64,000 bases of DNA from Roseateles sp. YR242. Its GTDB lineage: Bacteria; Pseudomonadota; Gammaproteobacteria; Burkholderiales; Burkholderiaceae_C. A program made the translations under genes and the position numbers. Shown in pieces: positions 7,898 through 20,180 of the stretch (positions within the stretch are counted from its first letter, which is position 1; each line of letters starts with the position of its first letter). The notes under the pieces are model-generated. The model saw nothing but the letters and a program-made list of their open reading frames with translations, did not search any database and was not told where the DNA came from. Where the stretch lies: positions 124,001 to 188,000 of the forward strand of contig NZ_FOAV01000006.1 in assembly GCF_900109745.1 (NCBI RefSeq), given 5' to 3'.

Positions 7898-8502
7898 ATG
7901 AACGCCCTGCTCGCCTTTGCCAGGGGCATCGACAGACTCAATGACCGTCTTGCCGCCGTGGCGGCCTGGGCGGTCCTGCTGTCGTGCCTGATCAGCGCCA
8001 CCAATGCGGTCATCCGCTACGGTCTGGACATCAGTTCCAACGCCTTCCTCGAAATCCAGTGGTATCTGTTCGCCGGCTGCGTGATGCTCGGCGCCGCGCA
8101 GGTGCTGCGGCTCAATGAACATGTCCGCGTGGACCTGGTCTACAGCCGTCTCAGCGGTCGCAGCAAGGTCTGGGTCGACACCTTCGGGCTGCTCGTGTTT
8201 CTGCTGCCGGTCATCTTCTATGCGGCCTGGCTGTCCTGGCAGTTCTTCGTGGTCAAGCTCACCACCGGCATGCGGCCGCAGGACAGCGTGCAGGCCCTGG
8301 GCTGGCTGGGCTACACCTGGAAGCTGCTCGCCAGTGGCGAGGTCTCCGGCAATGCCGGCGGCCTGATCCGCTGGCCGGCCGCCGCACTGCTTCCGCTGGG
8401 CTTCACGCTACTAGGGCTGCAGGGCGTGTCGGAATTGATCAAGCGGCTGGCGTGGCTGATGCACCGCCTCGAGATGGACACCCATTACGAGAGGCCGCTG
8501 CA

Positions 8503-8506
<4 letters not shown>
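7898..8506 (+). CDS. TRAP transporter small permease (DctQ family)
   Basis: A 202-residue inner-membrane protein with four predicted helices, the small subunit of a TRAP transporter driven by the sodium gradient. The family pattern is clear in WAVLLSCLISATNAVIRY, the EIQWYLFAGCVMLGAAQVLRLNEHVRVDLVY segment and the last helix. I chose the ATG at 7898; a TTG one codon earlier is equally possible. It overlaps the large permease by 4 bases. The usual binding protein gene (dctP) is missing on both sides: upstream there is only a 190-base gap after a terminator. Confidence 0.9.
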
Positions 8507-10131
<1,625 letters not shown>

Positions 10132-10250
10132 CGCAGCAACAGCGCCGCTAGGGGCGCCGTTAAGGGCGCGGTGAGGCACGCTGCGCTGTGCGCATCCCTG
10201 GACAAGGGGCCCTCCGGCCGGATGGCATACTTCGCTGCCCGGCCCCTCCC

Positions 10251-13200
10251 ATGCAGTTCAGCTCCATTTTTTCCGACCACTGGTCCCGCCTCGTGCCTCG
10301 GATCCGCCCGCTGATGCTGGGTGCGACCCTGCTGCTGACCGCCGCGCACCTGATGGCCCAGGCCACGGCCACGCCGGCCACCAGCACCAGCACCAACACC
10401 ACCAGCGGTCCCGCCAACAGCGGCATCAAGGACTACGCCTACACCCCGCTGCTGGTCAACGACGGCGCCCCGGCCGACATCTGGACCCTGGACCAGGGCC
10501 CCAATGGCGTGTTGTGGCTGGGCACCGGCATGGGCCTGTTCCGCTTTGACGGCTTGCGTTTCGAACGCTATGCGCTGCGCGAAGGCCAGCGCCTGCCTTC
10601 CACCAACATCAACGCCCTGAAGGTCATGCCTGACGGCAGCATCTGGCTGGGCTTTCATGGCGGTGGGGCGGCACGGCTGAAGGACGGGCGCATCAAGGCC
10701 TTCGGCCCCGCCGAGGGGCTGCCCACGGGCCGGGTCCTGCATTTCACCCAGACGGCGGACGGCGTGCTCTGGGCCGCTGCAGGCAGCGGGCTCGCGCGTT
10801 TCGTGAACGAGCGCTGGCAGATGATCGGTGCCGACTGGGGTCTGGATGATGGTGCCGTGGACTACGTTCACACGGACCGGCGGGGCGTGTTGTGGGTCTG
10901 CAGCTCGCGACGATTGCTGTTCCTGATGCCAGGTGAACACCGGCTCCGGGACACCGGCATCCCGGTCTCGCGCTCGGCTGTCGTGGCGGAGGATCTGGAA
11001 GGCCGGATCTGGCTGAGCGAATCCCTTCGGGGCACCCGGCCGTTGCCCGACCTCACCGCAAAGACGGCGAGCTTGGCGGCAGCAATCGCCCTTGGGGCCG
11101 CACCTGCGATCGCGCCAGCACCTTCATCGGCGTCTGCACCGACGCCTACAGCTGCGCGAGATGCTGCGTCGGCTTCTGCGCCAGCTTCTGGCGCAACAAC
11201 TGCGCCAGCGCCGGCCACGCCGACACCACCCTTCGAGCCCGCCTACGCCACCGCCAAGCAACTGCTCTTCGCCCGCGACGGCTCGGTATGGCTCACCGTG
11301 GCCGGTGCCGGCGTCTGGCGGCTGCCTTCGGCGGCGGACATTCCCACCGGCCACATCCTCACGCCCCAGGACGGCCTGGAGCGCTTCGAGCGCGAACAGG
11401 GCCTCACCTCCCCCGTGGTGGTGCCGGTGGTGGAAGACCGCGAAGGCACCGTCTGGGTGGGCAGCAACAACGGGCTGAGCAGTTTCCAGCGGACCCGGCT
11501 TCACGAACTACTCACGCTGGCGGGCACCTCGCTGGGGGGCTTTGCGCTGGTGGCCCAGGGCGACGGCGTACTGGCGGCCAACCTGCGCGCCGCCGTGGAA
11601 GCCGACCCACCCGCCGCCCCGCGTGAACAGGGCGGCGCCGTGCCGTCGCGCAATGCGGTGCGGACGGCGGATGGCGCCCTCTGGTGGATCGGGTCGGACC
11701 GCCTCTACCGCCGCGACGACAGCGACACGCGCGAGTTCCTGCTGCCCGAAAGCGCCCGCCGCACCCAGGTGCTGGCCGCGCTGCCGGATGGCGGCCATGG
11801 GCTGTGGCTGTCGGTGGAGGACGACGGCCTCTACCTCGCCACGCCCGATGGCGTGCGGCGCGACCCACGCCTGCGCGAGCTGCATGCCCCCCAGACCATG
11901 ACCCGCGGCCCCGACGGCGCGCTCTGGATGGCCAACGAAGATGAGGTGCTGCGCTGGAGCGACGACCAGCTCACCCGCTGGACCAGCCGGGATGGCCTGG
12001 CCATCGGCCGGGCCACCGCCCTCAGCGTCACCGACCGCCGCCTGGTGGCCGCTGGCGAAAACGGCGTGGCCTTCTTTGATGGGCAGCGCTTCACCACCGT
12101 CACCCAGAACACCGATGCCGTCTTCGGCCATGTCACCGGCATTGTGGAGTCGCTCAACGGCGACCTCTGGCTCAACGGCGGCCGTGGTGTGGTCCAGGTA
12201 CAGGCGGACAACCTGCTGGCGCTGTCCGCCCGGCCCGGTGAACCGCTGAACTACCGCTTGTTCGACCGCCGCGACGGCCTGCCCGGTATCGCGCTGCAGG
12301 CCGGCATGGTGCCCACTGCCCTGCGCGACCGGCGCGGACGGCTCTGGTTCGTCACCAACCGTGGCGTGGCCTGGCTCGACCCCAGCACCGTACCCCGCAA
12401 CAACCAGCCGCCGCGCACCGAGATCTATGGCCTGCGCAGCGGCGAACAGCATTTCCTGGCAGATGAAGGTCTGAGCCTGCCACCCGGCACAACCCACCTG
12501 ACACTGAGCTACACCGCCGTCACGCTGGCAGCGGCCGACCGGGCCCGTTTCCGCTACCGCATGGAAGGCGTGGACCGCGGCTGGCATGACGCCGGGGGCG
12601 TGCGCGAAGCCACCTACGCCAACCTCGCCCCGGGCCGCTACCGTTTCCAGGTCATGGCCGCCAATGGCGACGGCGTGTGGGACACCCAGGGCGCCGCGCT
12701 GGACTTCGAGATCGCCCCCACCTGGATGCAGAGCCGCCTGTTTGCCTTCAGCGCCGTTTTCGTGGTGCTGGTGGTGGCCTGGATGGCCTACCGCATGCGC
12801 ACCCGCGCCATCGCGCGGCAGGTGCAGTGGCGCATGGAAGAGCGCCACCGGGAGCGGGAACGCATCGCCCGCGAACTGCACGACACGCTGCTGCAGGGCG
12901 TGCAGGGCCTGGTGCTGCAGTTCAACAGCGTGGCGCGCCGGGTGGAACAGCCGGACGTCCACGACAAGCTGGAACGGGCCCTCTCCAACGCCGAGCGCCT
13001 GATCCTCGCCGCACGGGACCGTGTCTCCGACCTGCGCACCCATTCCGGCCCCTTGAGCGAAGACCTCGCCACTGCGGCAGCGGCCCAGGCCGACCAGCGG
13101 ATGCAGGTGGACCTGCACGTGGAAGGCACCGAACCGCTACTGCGGCCGGCCGTGCGGGATGAGCTGCTGATGATCGGACGGGAGGCCATCGCCAACGCGC

Positions 13201-13562
13201 TGCGCCATGCCCAGGCCCGCCACCTGTCGGTCTGGTTGAACTACGACGAACGCCGATTGACGCTGCGCATCGTGGACGACGGCCAGGGCGTGTCGCCGGA
13301 ATTCGCCAGCCCGGACGGGCGACCAGGCCATCACGGCATCAAGGGCATGTTCGAGCGTGCGCGCCGCCTGCATGGCAGCCTGCGCATCCGTAGCCGCGAG
13401 GAAGGCGGCACGGAAGTGGAGGTTCGGGTGCTGGCCAGCCACGCCTACGCCCCGTTGCACAGCGACCGGCGCCAACGGCTGGTCCGGGCGCTGCGCTTCT
13501 GGCTGCTGCGGCCGCTACGGCCCTTGCGGCGCCTGCTGCGAAGCTATCGGAACCCACGCTAG
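10251..13562 (+). CDS. Two-component propeller sensor histidine kinase (HisKA_3)
   Basis: A 1103-residue membrane sensor. Residues 1-40 form a signal sequence, followed by a long periplasmic beta-propeller (about 50-720) with many repeats of the kind GxLWxGTxxGLxRF. A Y_Y_Y domain lies at about 740-810, one transmembrane helix at about 829-848, a HisKA_3 dimerisation segment (RIARELHDTLLQGVQG, phospho-His near 877) and a HATPase domain (EAIANALRHAQA, DDGQGV, GHHGIKGM; 970-1065). The architecture is common for sensors of extracellular polymers. The propeller is interrupted near residues 280-335 by an Ala/Pro/Ser-rich insertion. HisKA_3 kinases normally signal to a LuxR-type response regulator, but none is adjacent. 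It lies just after the TRAP permeases and could control them. Confidence 0.88.
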   Translation: MQFSSIFSDHWSRLVPRIRPLMLGATLLLTAAHLMAQATATPATSTSTNTTSGPANSGIKDYAYTPLLVNDGAPADIWTLDQGPNGVLWLGTGMGLFRFDGLRFERYALREGQRLPSTNINALKVMPDGSIWLGFHGGGAARLKDGRIKAFGPAEGLPTGRVLHFTQTADGVLWAAAGSGLARFVNERWQMIGADWGLDDGAVDYVHTDRRGVLWVCSSRRLLFLMPGEHRLRDTGIPVSRSAVVAEDLEGRIWLSESLRGTRPLPDLTAKTASLAAAIALGAAPAIAPAPSSASAPTPTAARDAASASAPASGATTAPAPATPTPPFEPAYATAKQLLFARDGSVWLTVAGAGVWRLPSAADIPTGHILTPQDGLERFEREQGLTSPVVVPVVEDREGTVWVGSNNGLSSFQRTRLHELLTLAGTSLGGFALVAQGDGVLAANLRAAVEADPPAAPREQGGAVPSRNAVRTADGALWWIGSDRLYRRDDSDTREFLLPESARRTQVLAALPDGGHGLWLSVEDDGLYLATPDGVRRDPRLRELHAPQTMTRGPDGALWMANEDEVLRWSDDQLTRWTSRDGLAIGRATALSVTDRRLVAAGENGVAFFDGQRFTTVTQNTDAVFGHVTGIVESLNGDLWLNGGRGVVQVQADNLLALSARPGEPLNYRLFDRRDGLPGIALQAGMVPTALRDRRGRLWFVTNRGVAWLDPSTVPRNNQPPRTEIYGLRSGEQHFLADEGLSLPPGTTHLTLSYTAVTLAAADRARFRYRMEGVDRGWHDAGGVREATYANLAPGRYRFQVMAANGDGVWDTQGAALDFEIAPTWMQSRLFAFSAVFVVLVVAWMAYRMRTRAIARQVQWRMEERHRERERIARELHDTLLQGVQGLVLQFNSVARRVEQPDVHDKLERALSNAERLILAARDRVSDLRTHSGPLSEDLATAAAAQADQRMQVDLHVEGTEPLLRPAVRDELLMIGREAIANALRHAQARHLSVWLNYDERRLTLRIVDDGQGVSPEFASPDGRPGHHGIKGMFERARRLHGSLRIRSREEGGTEVEVRVLASHAYAPLHSDRRQRLVRALRFWLLRPLRPLRRLLRSYRNPR

Positions 13563-13596
13563 CGAACGCTGCCCGGCCCAGCGAAGGCTGCAAGGT

Positions 13597-14820
13597 TCAG
13601 CGGTACCGCGCGGGGTCGGGTGAATCCGTGGGCTGGGCCACCACCTTGCGCAGCGCCGCGCTCATAGGCATCTGCAGGTTGATGCCGGAGGCGGGCAACG
13701 AGGATGCAAACCAGCGCTTGTAAATGCTGAAGATCTCGCCGCTGCGGTACAGACCGGTGATCGTCTCATCCACCAGCGCCTTGAAAGCCGGGTCGTCGCG
13801 ATTGAGGCCGATGGCATAGGGCTCGACGGTCAGCCCGCGATTCGACACGACGTAATCCTGCGCAGGCACCGAGCCGCCTTGCTGTGCCAGCAGGCTGCGC
13901 AGCAGCACGTCATCCATCAGGAAGGCTTCCGCGCGGCCGCTGCGCAGCAGTTGAAAGGCGTCCGGATCATCCAGGCCGGCGACGATGCGAATGCCCAGTT
14001 GCTGCTGCTCATTCACGGCCGCCAGATGCTGGATGCTGGTGGTGCCGATGGTGCTCACCACCGGCCGCCCCCGCAACTCCGTCAGGCTCTGCACACGCTC
14101 GCCGTTGCGTGTCATCAGGCGGGTTTCCGCCACGAAGATGGTGATGGAGAAGGCCTGCGTGCGGGCGCGCTCCGCCGTGTTGGTGGTGATGCCGCATTCC
14201 AGGTCCAGCGTGCCGTTGGTGACCATGGGCAGGCGCGTGGCGGAACCCACCGCCACACGCCGCACCTCCAGGTCGGGCAGCTTGAGCCGTGCACGCAGGG
14301 TGTCGATCACCCGCTCACAAAGCTCCACGGTGTAGCCAATGGGCTTGAGCTGGGCGTCGAGGTAGGAGAACGGGAGCGAGGCGGGGCGATAACCCATCAC
14401 CACCACGCCGGTGTCGCGGATACGGGTGAGCGTGGGGCCTTCCGGTGGTCGGGCGGGCGCGGTCGATGGGCCGGCCGGTGGCGGGACGGATGGGGGAGCT
14501 TTTGGCGCACCTGTTGTGGCGGTGCTGGACGTGCTGGCTGAGGTGCTGGCTGAAGTGCCGGCTACCGTACTGCTGGCCGAGGTGCTGGCCGAGGTGCCGG
14601 TTCTGGTCGCCGCCGGCTTGGCCGACTGCACATGGGGTGCAGCGCAGGCGGCCTCGGGCAGCAGGGGGAGGAAGGCGAGGAAGGCGAGCGTCATGCCGCC
14701 CAAGGCGGCACGGGAGACCAAGGGGGCCAGGCTGGTCAAGGCGGCCAGGGCGTTCAAGGCGGTCAAAGCGGCGGTCGAGACCGCGGAGGCGACCCGGAGC
14801 GAGCTGCGGTCCCGCATCAC
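13597..14820 (-). CDS. Amino-acid-type ABC transporter substrate-binding protein
   Basis: A 407-residue periplasmic protein of solute-binding family 3. A long hydrophobic signal region covers residues 1-62 and ends in AACAAPH. Residues about 65-125 form a Ser/Thr/Ala/Pro-rich linker built from short repeats (SASTSAS-like). The binding domain (130-370) has the family pattern GVVVMGYRPASLPFSYLD, YTVELCERVIDTL, the TLDLECGITTNTAERA loop and TTSIQHLAAVNE. Relatives bind glutamate, aspartate or other polar amino acids. No permease or ATPase gene is adjacent, so it is an orphan. It overlaps the end of rarA by 4 bases, which suggests co-transcription with it. Confidence 0.85.
   Translation of the reverse strand: MMRDRSSLRVASAVSTAALTALNALAALTSLAPLVSRAALGGMTLAFLAFLPLLPEAACAAPHVQSAKPAATRTGTSASTSASSTVAGTSASTSASTSSTATTGAPKAPPSVPPPAGPSTAPARPPEGPTLTRIRDTGVVVMGYRPASLPFSYLDAQLKPIGYTVELCERVIDTLRARLKLPDLEVRRVAVGSATRLPMVTNGTLDLECGITTNTAERARTQAFSITIFVAETRLMTRNGERVQSLTELRGRPVVSTIGTTSIQHLAAVNEQQQLGIRIVAGLDDPDAFQLLRSGRAEAFLMDDVLLRSLLAQQGGSVPAQDYVVSNRGLTVEPYAIGLNRDDPAFKALVDETITGLYRSGEIFSIYKRWFASSLPASGINLQMPMSAALRKVVAQPTDSPDPARYR
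14519..14601. repeat. Degenerate 12-bp tandem repeats in the substrate-binding protein linker
   Basis: Plus-strand unit GTGCTGGCTGAG, with copies at 14531-14542 and 14543-14554 and diverged copies on both sides. The period is a multiple of three, so the repeats lengthen the Ser/Thr/Ala linker of the protein without breaking the frame. Confidence 0.7.
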
Positions 14821-16235
14821 GACGAGCGCGAGGCTCCCCGCGAACCGCGAGCGTCGCCCCCCTCTTCCTCATCACTCCCCGGCGCCTGGTCTCCCCGCGC
14901 CACCGCATCCTGCCGCCGGAGTTCGGCCATGCGGTCGCCGATCTTCAGCTCCAGGCCGCGCGGCACGGGTTGGTAGAAGCGCTGGTCTTCCAGCCCGTCC
15001 GGCAGGTATTGCTCGCCCGCCACATAGGCGCCTGGGAAGTCGTGCGCGTAGCGGTAGGCCTTGCCGTAACCCAGCTCCTTCATCAGGCGGGTGGGCGCAT
15101 TGCGCAGGTGCACCGGCACAGGCCGCGAGCTGTCTTGCTTGATCAGCGCGCGCACCTCGTTGTAGGCGTTGTAGACCGCGTTGGACTTGGGCGCGATGGC
15201 CAGGTAGACCGCCGCCTGGGCCAGGGTGAGCTCGCCTTCGGGCGAGCCCAGCCGCTCGTAGGTTTCTGCGGCGTCCAGGCAGATCCGCAGTGCCCTCGGG
15301 TCCGCCAGGCCGATGTCTTCGCTGGCCATGCGGATCAGCCGCCGGGTGATGTAGCGCGCATCCACGCCACCATCGAGCATGCGCACCATCCAGTACAACG
15401 CCGCATCCGGATTGGAGCCCCGCACGGACTTGTGCAGCGCGGAGATGACGTCGTAGAACTGATCACCACCCTTGTCATAACGGCGCAACTGCTCGCCGAG
15501 TGTGCGCTCCAGCAGCGCCTCGTCGATCTCCGTGGTGCCGGCGGGCGTGAGCTGGGCCACAGTCTCCAGCGTGTTGAGCAGGCGGCGCGCGTCACCGTCT
15601 GCATAACCAATCAGCCGCTGGGCGGCGGGGTCGCTCAGCGGCGGGCTGTGCAGCGCTTCGCCGCCGCGTTGCAGCAGCTCGCGCATGTCCTGCTCGTCCA
15701 GGGCCTTCAGCACATGAACGGTGGCGCGGGACAACAGCGCGGAGTTGACCTCGAAGGACGGGTTCTCCGTCGTGGCGCCGATAAAGCTGAAGAGGCCCGA
15801 CTCCACATGCGGCAGGAAGGCATCCTGCTGCGCCTTGTTGAAGCGGTGCACTTCATCGACAAACACGATCGTGCGCCGGCCCTGCCCCGAGGCGGCCAAT
15901 GCCCGGTCCACCGCCTCGCGGATGTCCTTCACTCCGCCCAGCACGGCGGAGATGGCAATGAACTGGGCGTCGAAGAACTGGGCCATCAGGCGCGCCAGCG
16001 TGGTCTTGCCCACGCCCGGCGGCCCCCACAGGATCATGCTGTGGGGGCGGCCGCTTTCCAGCGCCACCCGCAGCGGCATGCCTTCACCCAGCAGATGACG
16101 CTGGCCCACCACCTCGTCCAGCTTGCGGGGGCGCAGCCGCTCGGGCAGCGGCGCATGGGCGCTGACCGGGGCGGCGGCGGCCGCAAGGCTGGGCGCCGGA
16201 TCGAATTCATCCGGGAAGAGGGAGGCGTTGCTCAT
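14817..16235 (-). CDS. rarA: Replication-associated recombination protein RarA (MgsA)
   Basis: A 472-residue AAA+ ATPase that acts at stalled replication forks. It begins with an SSB-binding-like N-terminus and PLPERLRPRKLDEVVGQ, followed by Walker A GPPGVGKTTLARL (about residue 70), Walker B VFVDEVHRFNKAQQDAFLP and sensor GATTENPSFEVNSALLSR. The C-terminal half has the RarA tetramerisation pattern (DALYWMVRMLDGG-like, then KELGYGKAYRYAHD). The last 35 residues are an extra acidic and Arg/Ser-rich tail beyond the usual end. The gene follows lolA with a 4-base gap, and the run ftsK-lolA-rarA is a conserved order in Burkholderiales. Confidence 0.95.
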   Translation of the reverse strand: MSNASLFPDEFDPAPSLAAAAAPVSAHAPLPERLRPRKLDEVVGQRHLLGEGMPLRVALESGRPHSMILWGPPGVGKTTLARLMAQFFDAQFIAISAVLGGVKDIREAVDRALAASGQGRRTIVFVDEVHRFNKAQQDAFLPHVESGLFSFIGATTENPSFEVNSALLSRATVHVLKALDEQDMRELLQRGGEALHSPPLSDPAAQRLIGYADGDARRLLNTLETVAQLTPAGTTEIDEALLERTLGEQLRRYDKGGDQFYDVISALHKSVRGSNPDAALYWMVRMLDGGVDARYITRRLIRMASEDIGLADPRALRICLDAAETYERLGSPEGELTLAQAAVYLAIAPKSNAVYNAYNEVRALIKQDSSRPVPVHLRNAPTRLMKELGYGKAYRYAHDFPGAYVAGEQYLPDGLEDQRFYQPVPRGLELKIGDRMAELRRQDAVARGDQAPGSDEEEGGDARGSRGASRSS

Positions 16236-16239
16236 GCGC

Positions 16240-16920
16240 TTAGCGCTGCTCCATCACGTCCGTGCCGGCGGGTGGATCGAAGCGGAAACGATCGGGCGTC
16301 ACCTTGGCATTGATCTGCACCGAGCTGAACTGCATCACCGAGCGCTGGCCGAAGGCATCCACGATCTCCAGCCCCACCAGCTCCCGGCCCCGGAAACCGA
16401 GGCGCAGGTTCTGCACGCCGCTGTCGCTGCGCTTGGGGGTGGCCAGCACCCATTCCACGCCCTGCTCCGCCGGCTGGGACTTGAGCGTGAAATCACGTGA
16501 CATGTCGCCGCCCGCCAGCAGCGCCACCGGCGTGGTACCCAGCGCCTGGTCCATGTTGCGCACACTGGCCTGCGCCAGGTCGGGGTCATAGACCCAGACC
16601 TTCTTGCCATCACCCACGATCAGTTGTTCGGCCGGCTTGTCGTAGCTGAAGCGGAACTGGTTGGGCCGCTGGAATTCAAAGCTGCCAGTGGTGCTCTTCT
16701 TGCGCTTTCCGTCCGGCGCGGTCACCGTCTGGGTGAAGGCAGCGCGGCCGCTCTTGACCTCGGTAACAAACTGCTGAAGGGCCGTGACGCCGTCCGCGTG
16801 AGCCAGGGTCGCGGCGCCGAGCAAGGCGCCCCCAGCGACGGTGCGCGCCACGGCACGGGCCAGGCTGGGAGCCCGGTGGCCCGACCACAGGGAAAGCGGG
16901 AACAGATTCTTGAAGCGCAT
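16240..16920 (-). CDS. lolA: Outer-membrane lipoprotein carrier protein LolA
   Basis: A 226-residue periplasmic chaperone that takes lipoproteins from the LolCDE exporter to LolB in the outer membrane. The signal peptide is unusually long (cleavage near residue 43, after ATLAHADG). The mature part has the LolA pattern: LQQFVTEVKSGRAAFTQTV, the STTGSFEFQRPNQFRFSYDKP strand pair, GKKVWVYDPDLAQASVR and a final FRFDPPAGTDVM. It sits 39 bases after ftsK and 4 bases before rarA on the minus strand. Confidence 0.94.
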   Translation of the reverse strand: MRFKNLFPLSLWSGHRAPSLARAVARTVAGGALLGAATLAHADGVTALQQFVTEVKSGRAAFTQTVTAPDGKRKKSTTGSFEFQRPNQFRFSYDKPAEQLIVGDGKKVWVYDPDLAQASVRNMDQALGTTPVALLAGGDMSRDFTLKSQPAEQGVEWVLATPKRSDSGVQNLRLGFRGRELVGLEIVDAFGQRSVMQFSSVQINAKVTPDRFRFDPPAGTDVMEQR

Positions 16921-16959
16921 GGGGATCAGACTCGACAGATCGGATTCAGTCAGACGAGA

Positions 16960-19407
16960 TCAATCGTCCCGCTTGGGAACAACGATGTCGCGGTTGCCAT
17001 TGGTGGCCATCGAGGAAACGAGGCCGGATTTCTCCATCTGCTCCAGCAAACGGGCGGCCCGGTTGTAGCCAATGCGCAGATGGCGCTGCACCAGGGAGAT
17101 GGACGCACGCTTGTGCTGCAGCACGATGGCCACTGCCTGGTCATACATGGGGTCGGACTCACCGTCGTCCCCCGCCGCCAGGCCCGGCAGGCCGTCGCCG
17201 CCACCACCGTCATCCAGCACCCCACCTTCAAGGATGCCCTCGATGTAGTTGGGCTGGCCGCCCTGCTCTTTCAGGTATTCGACCACGCGGTGCACTTCAT
17301 CATCACTGACAAAGGCGCCGTGGACCCGCACCGGCAGGCCGGTACCGGAGGCCATGTAGAGCATGTCCCCCATGCCCAGCAGGGCCTCGGCGCCCATCTG
17401 ATCAAGAATGGTGCGGCTGTCGATCTTGCTGCTGACCTGGAAGGACAGGCGGGTGGGAATGTTGGCCTTGATCAGGCCGGTGATCACATCCACCGACGGA
17501 CGCTGCGTGGCCAGGATCAGGTGGATGCCGGCAGCACGGGCCTTCTGCGCCAGGCGGGCAATCAGCTCTTCGATCTTCTTGCCCACCACCATCATCAGGT
17601 CGGCCAGTTCGTCGATCACCACCACGATGTGAGGCAGGCGGTCCAATGGCTCAGGCTCTTCCGGCGTCAGGCTGAAGGGGTTGGGGATCTTTTCCTCGCG
17701 CTCATGCGCGTCGGCGATCTTCTTGTTGTAGCCCGCCAGGTTGCGCACGCCCATCTTGGACATGAGCTTGTAGCGCCGCTCCATTTCGCCCACACACCAG
17801 TTCAGCGCGTTGCCGGCCTGCTTCATGTCGGTCACGACCGGTGCGAGCAGGTGGGGGATGCCCTCGTAGACGCTCATTTCCAGCATCTTGGGGTCGATCA
17901 GGATCAGGCGCACATCCCGGGCCTCGGCCTTGTAGAGCAGGCTGAGGATCATGGCGTTGATACCCACCGACTTGCCCGAGCCGGTGGTGCCAGCCACCAG
18001 GCAGTGCGGCATCTTGCCCAGGTCCGCCACCACCGGCAGGCCGATGATGTCCTTGCCCAGGCCCATGGTCAGCGGGGAGGCGGCATCGGCATAAACCTGG
18101 GAGCCGAGAATTTCGGACAGGCGGATGGTCTGGCGCCGGGCATTGGGCAGCTCCAGCGCCATGAAATTCTTGCCCGGGATGGTCTCCACCACCCGGATGG
18201 AGGTCAGGCTCAGCGAGCGGGCCAGATCCTTGGCCAGGTTGACGATCTGCGAGCCCTTCACCCCAGTGGCCGGCTCGATCTCGTAGCGGGTGATGACCGG
18301 CCCGGGAGAAGCGGCCACCACGCGGACCTCGACACCGAAGTCCCGGAGCTTCTTCTCGATCATGCGGCTGGTCATTTCCAGCGACTCGGGCGTGACCGTT
18401 TCAATGCGCGGCGGTGGCGCGTCCAGCAGGTCGACCTGCGGCAGCTTGGTGTCGGCAGGGTCGACGAAGAGCGTCTGCTGACGTTCCTTGGCCACACGGG
18501 TGGACTTGGGCACCTCCACCACGGGCGGCTCGATGAGGATGGGCACATGCTCTTCCACGAGCACCTGGCGCTCCACCTCCACCACGGCATCACGTTCCCG
18601 CTTGGCGACCTTGCCGACGCGCTTGTCTTCTGCGATTTCACGCTTCACGACACGGCGCTCGCGCAGGCTTTCCAGCCAGGTGCCGATGTGCTCGGCCACC
18701 CGCAGCCACGAGAACTTGAGCGCCAGGGACACCCCCGCCACCAGCGCAGCGATCCACACCACGCCCGAGCCGGCAAAGCCCAGCAGCTTCATGCTCCAGG
18801 GCCCCAGCAGGTAGCCCAGCACGCCGCCGGCATGCCCGGGCAGATGCGACTCCCAGCCGTACAGGCGGGTCCATTCCAGGGAGCAACTGGCGGCCATCAG
18901 CAGCAGCACCCCACCCGCAGTGGGCAGGCGTTGCTGGAAGGTTGGCGCCGGGGAACCATCCGCGCGCAGCAAGCGCGCCAGACTGCCCAGCCAGCTGCGC
19001 AGCCCCACCAGCAGCAGCCACCAGCAGGAATAACCGAAACCAAACAGAAGCAGGTCGGAGATCCACGCGCCCAGCGTTCCCACGCGGTTTTGCGTCAGCG
19101 CCTGGCCGGCGGCCACGCTGAAGGCGTTGTCCGCCTTGTCGTGGCTGACCATGGCGAGCAGCACCAGGCACCACACCAGGCCACTGGCAAGCAGCCAGAT
19201 GGGTGTGCGCAGCGGGCTGGCCGGGGCCGGCGGGGCGGGTGTGGCCTTGCGGGGCTTGCGGGCCTGACGCTCGGATGAACGCTCGGATGAACGCTCGGCG
19301 GAGCGTTCAGCACGCTCCGCCGCACGGTCAGCCGAACCTTCGGACGGACGATCAGACAGCTCAGCGGCGGCGTCTTCGCCGCCCAGCAGGGTACCGGGGA
19401 AACTCAT
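16960..19407 (-). CDS. ftsK: DNA translocase FtsK
   Basis: An 815-residue septal DNA pump that resolves chromosome dimers with XerCD and helps division. After a charged N-terminal stretch come four transmembrane helices (about residues 70-230), a short linker, the alpha/beta motor (Walker A in [47 protein letters not shown]) and the winged-helix gamma domain ([20 protein letters not shown]) that reads KOPS sites. I start at the ATG at 19407; the reading continues 7 codons upstream but from a non-ATG start. The N-terminus has an SER/AER repeat encoded by a 12-bp tandem array (19267-19302) that is unlikely to be conserved. Confidence 0.95.
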   Translation of the reverse strand: MSFPGTLLGGEDAAAELSDRPSEGSADRAAERAERSAERSSERSSERQARKPRKATPAPPAPASPLRTPIWLLASGLVWCLVLLAMVSHDKADNAFSVAAGQALTQNRVGTLGAWISDLLLFGFGYSCWWLLLVGLRSWLGSLARLLRADGSPAPTFQQRLPTAGGVLLLMAASCSLEWTRLYGWESHLPGHAGGVLGYLLGPWSMKLLGFAGSGVVWIAALVAGVSLALKFSWLRVAEHIGTWLESLRERRVVKREIAEDKRVGKVAKRERDAVVEVERQVLVEEHVPILIEPPVVEVPKSTRVAKERQQTLFVDPADTKLPQVDLLDAPPPRIETVTPESLEMTSRMIEKKLRDFGVEVRVVAASPGPVITRYEIEPATGVKGSQIVNLAKDLARSLSLTSIRVVETIPGKNFMALELPNARRQTIRLSEILGSQVYADAASPLTMGLGKDIIGLPVVADLGKMPHCLVAGTTGSGKSVGINAMILSLLYKAEARDVRLILIDPKMLEMSVYEGIPHLLAPVVTDMKQAGNALNWCVGEMERRYKLMSKMGVRNLAGYNKKIADAHEREEKIPNPFSLTPEEPEPLDRLPHIVVVIDELADLMMVVGKKIEELIARLAQKARAAGIHLILATQRPSVDVITGLIKANIPTRLSFQVSSKIDSRTILDQMGAEALLGMGDMLYMASGTGLPVRVHGAFVSDDEVHRVVEYLKEQGGQPNYIEGILEGGVLDDGGGGDGLPGLAAGDDGESDPMYDQAVAIVLQHKRASISLVQRHLRIGYNRAARLLEQMEKSGLVSSMATNGNRDIVVPKRDD

Positions 19408-19465
19408 GGTGCGATTGTGACGCAGCAAATCCCCGGAACCGCCGGGCAGGCCGCCCTGAACATGT

Positions 19466-20134
19466 TCAATCGTGTTGCAGGCGTTCCTTGATCACCACGG
19501 AGCCGTTCTCCAGGGTCTCGATCACACCCTTGTCCTCCAGGTCCTTCATGACCCGGCTGACCATTTCACGGGAGGCGCCGACCACCTTGGCCATGTCCTG
19601 GCGGGACACCTTGCCTCGAATGATCTTGACGCCCTTCTCTTCCTCGGCCATGTCCAGCAGCGTGCGAGCCACACGGCCATAGACATCCAGCAAGGCCAGG
19701 GATTCGATCTGACGGTCCGCATTGCGCAGGCGTGCCACCAGGCCACGCAGGATGCCGTAGGCGAGGCTGCTCGGCTCGGGCAGGCCGCGGGCGAAGTCCG
19801 CCCGGCCCAGCACCAGCATGTCGGTCTGGACTTCCGCCCGGACCGTGGCCGAATGCGGCTCGTTGTCGATGAGGCTCATTTCGCCCACATAGTCGCCGGG
19901 CTGCAACACCGCGAGGATGACCTCGCGCCCGCGGTTGTCCGCGGTCAGGACGCGGGCGCGTCCGTTGAGCAGGATAAACAAGGCATTGGATTTCGTGCCT
20001 TGCTCGACGATCAGCTCACCACGCTTGAAGCGCCGCTTGACGACACTGTCCGCAATGGACTGGGCCTGGTCGGCGGTCAGCAGGGAGAACAAGGGGACCC
20101 TGCGGATCAGATCCAGGTTGGACAACATGGCCAT
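19466..20134 (-). CDS. Crp/Fnr family transcriptional regulator
   Basis: A 222-residue regulator. Residues about 10-130 form a cyclic-nucleotide-binding-like beta barrel ([40 protein letters not shown]), then a long dimer helix and a C-terminal helix-turn-helix ([20 protein letters not shown]). The recognition helix has the R-E-x-V-x-R pattern of Crp rather than the Fnr pattern, and no N-terminal Fe-S cysteines are present, so it is not an oxygen sensor of the Fnr type. The start is fixed by a strong ribosome site (AGGAGGTGC, 20141-20149 on the complement). It is divergent from trxB, with a 23-bp palindrome in the shared gap. Confidence 0.9.
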   Translation of the reverse strand: MAMLSNLDLIRRVPLFSLLTADQAQSIADSVVKRRFKRGELIVEQGTKSNALFILLNGRARVLTADNRGREVILAVLQPGDYVGEMSLIDNEPHSATVRAEVQTDMLVLGRADFARGLPEPSSLAYGILRGLVARLRNADRQIESLALLDVYGRVARTLLDMAEEEKGVKIIRGKVSRQDMAKVVGASREMVSRVMKDLEDKGVIETLENGSVVIKERLQHD

Positions 20135-20180
20135 AAAGAGGCACCTCCTGTCGGGGTCTAGGGTCTATCTGGGACATTCC

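Noticed and set aside
7705-7944. A 79-codon frame upstream of the TRAP small permease
   Set aside because: No ribosome site, no family, composition not like coding sequence; it spans the likely promoter.
14445-16313. A 622-codon plus-strand frame opposite rarA
   Set aside because: Antisense to a certain gene, no conserved motif, begins inside another gene's low-complexity linker.
16624-19278. A very long open frame (884 codons) on the plus strand opposite lolA and ftsK
   Set aside because: It is His/Gln/Gly-rich, has no recognisable domain and lies exactly antisense to two genes with full family conservation. Such frames arise from codon bias in high-GC genes.
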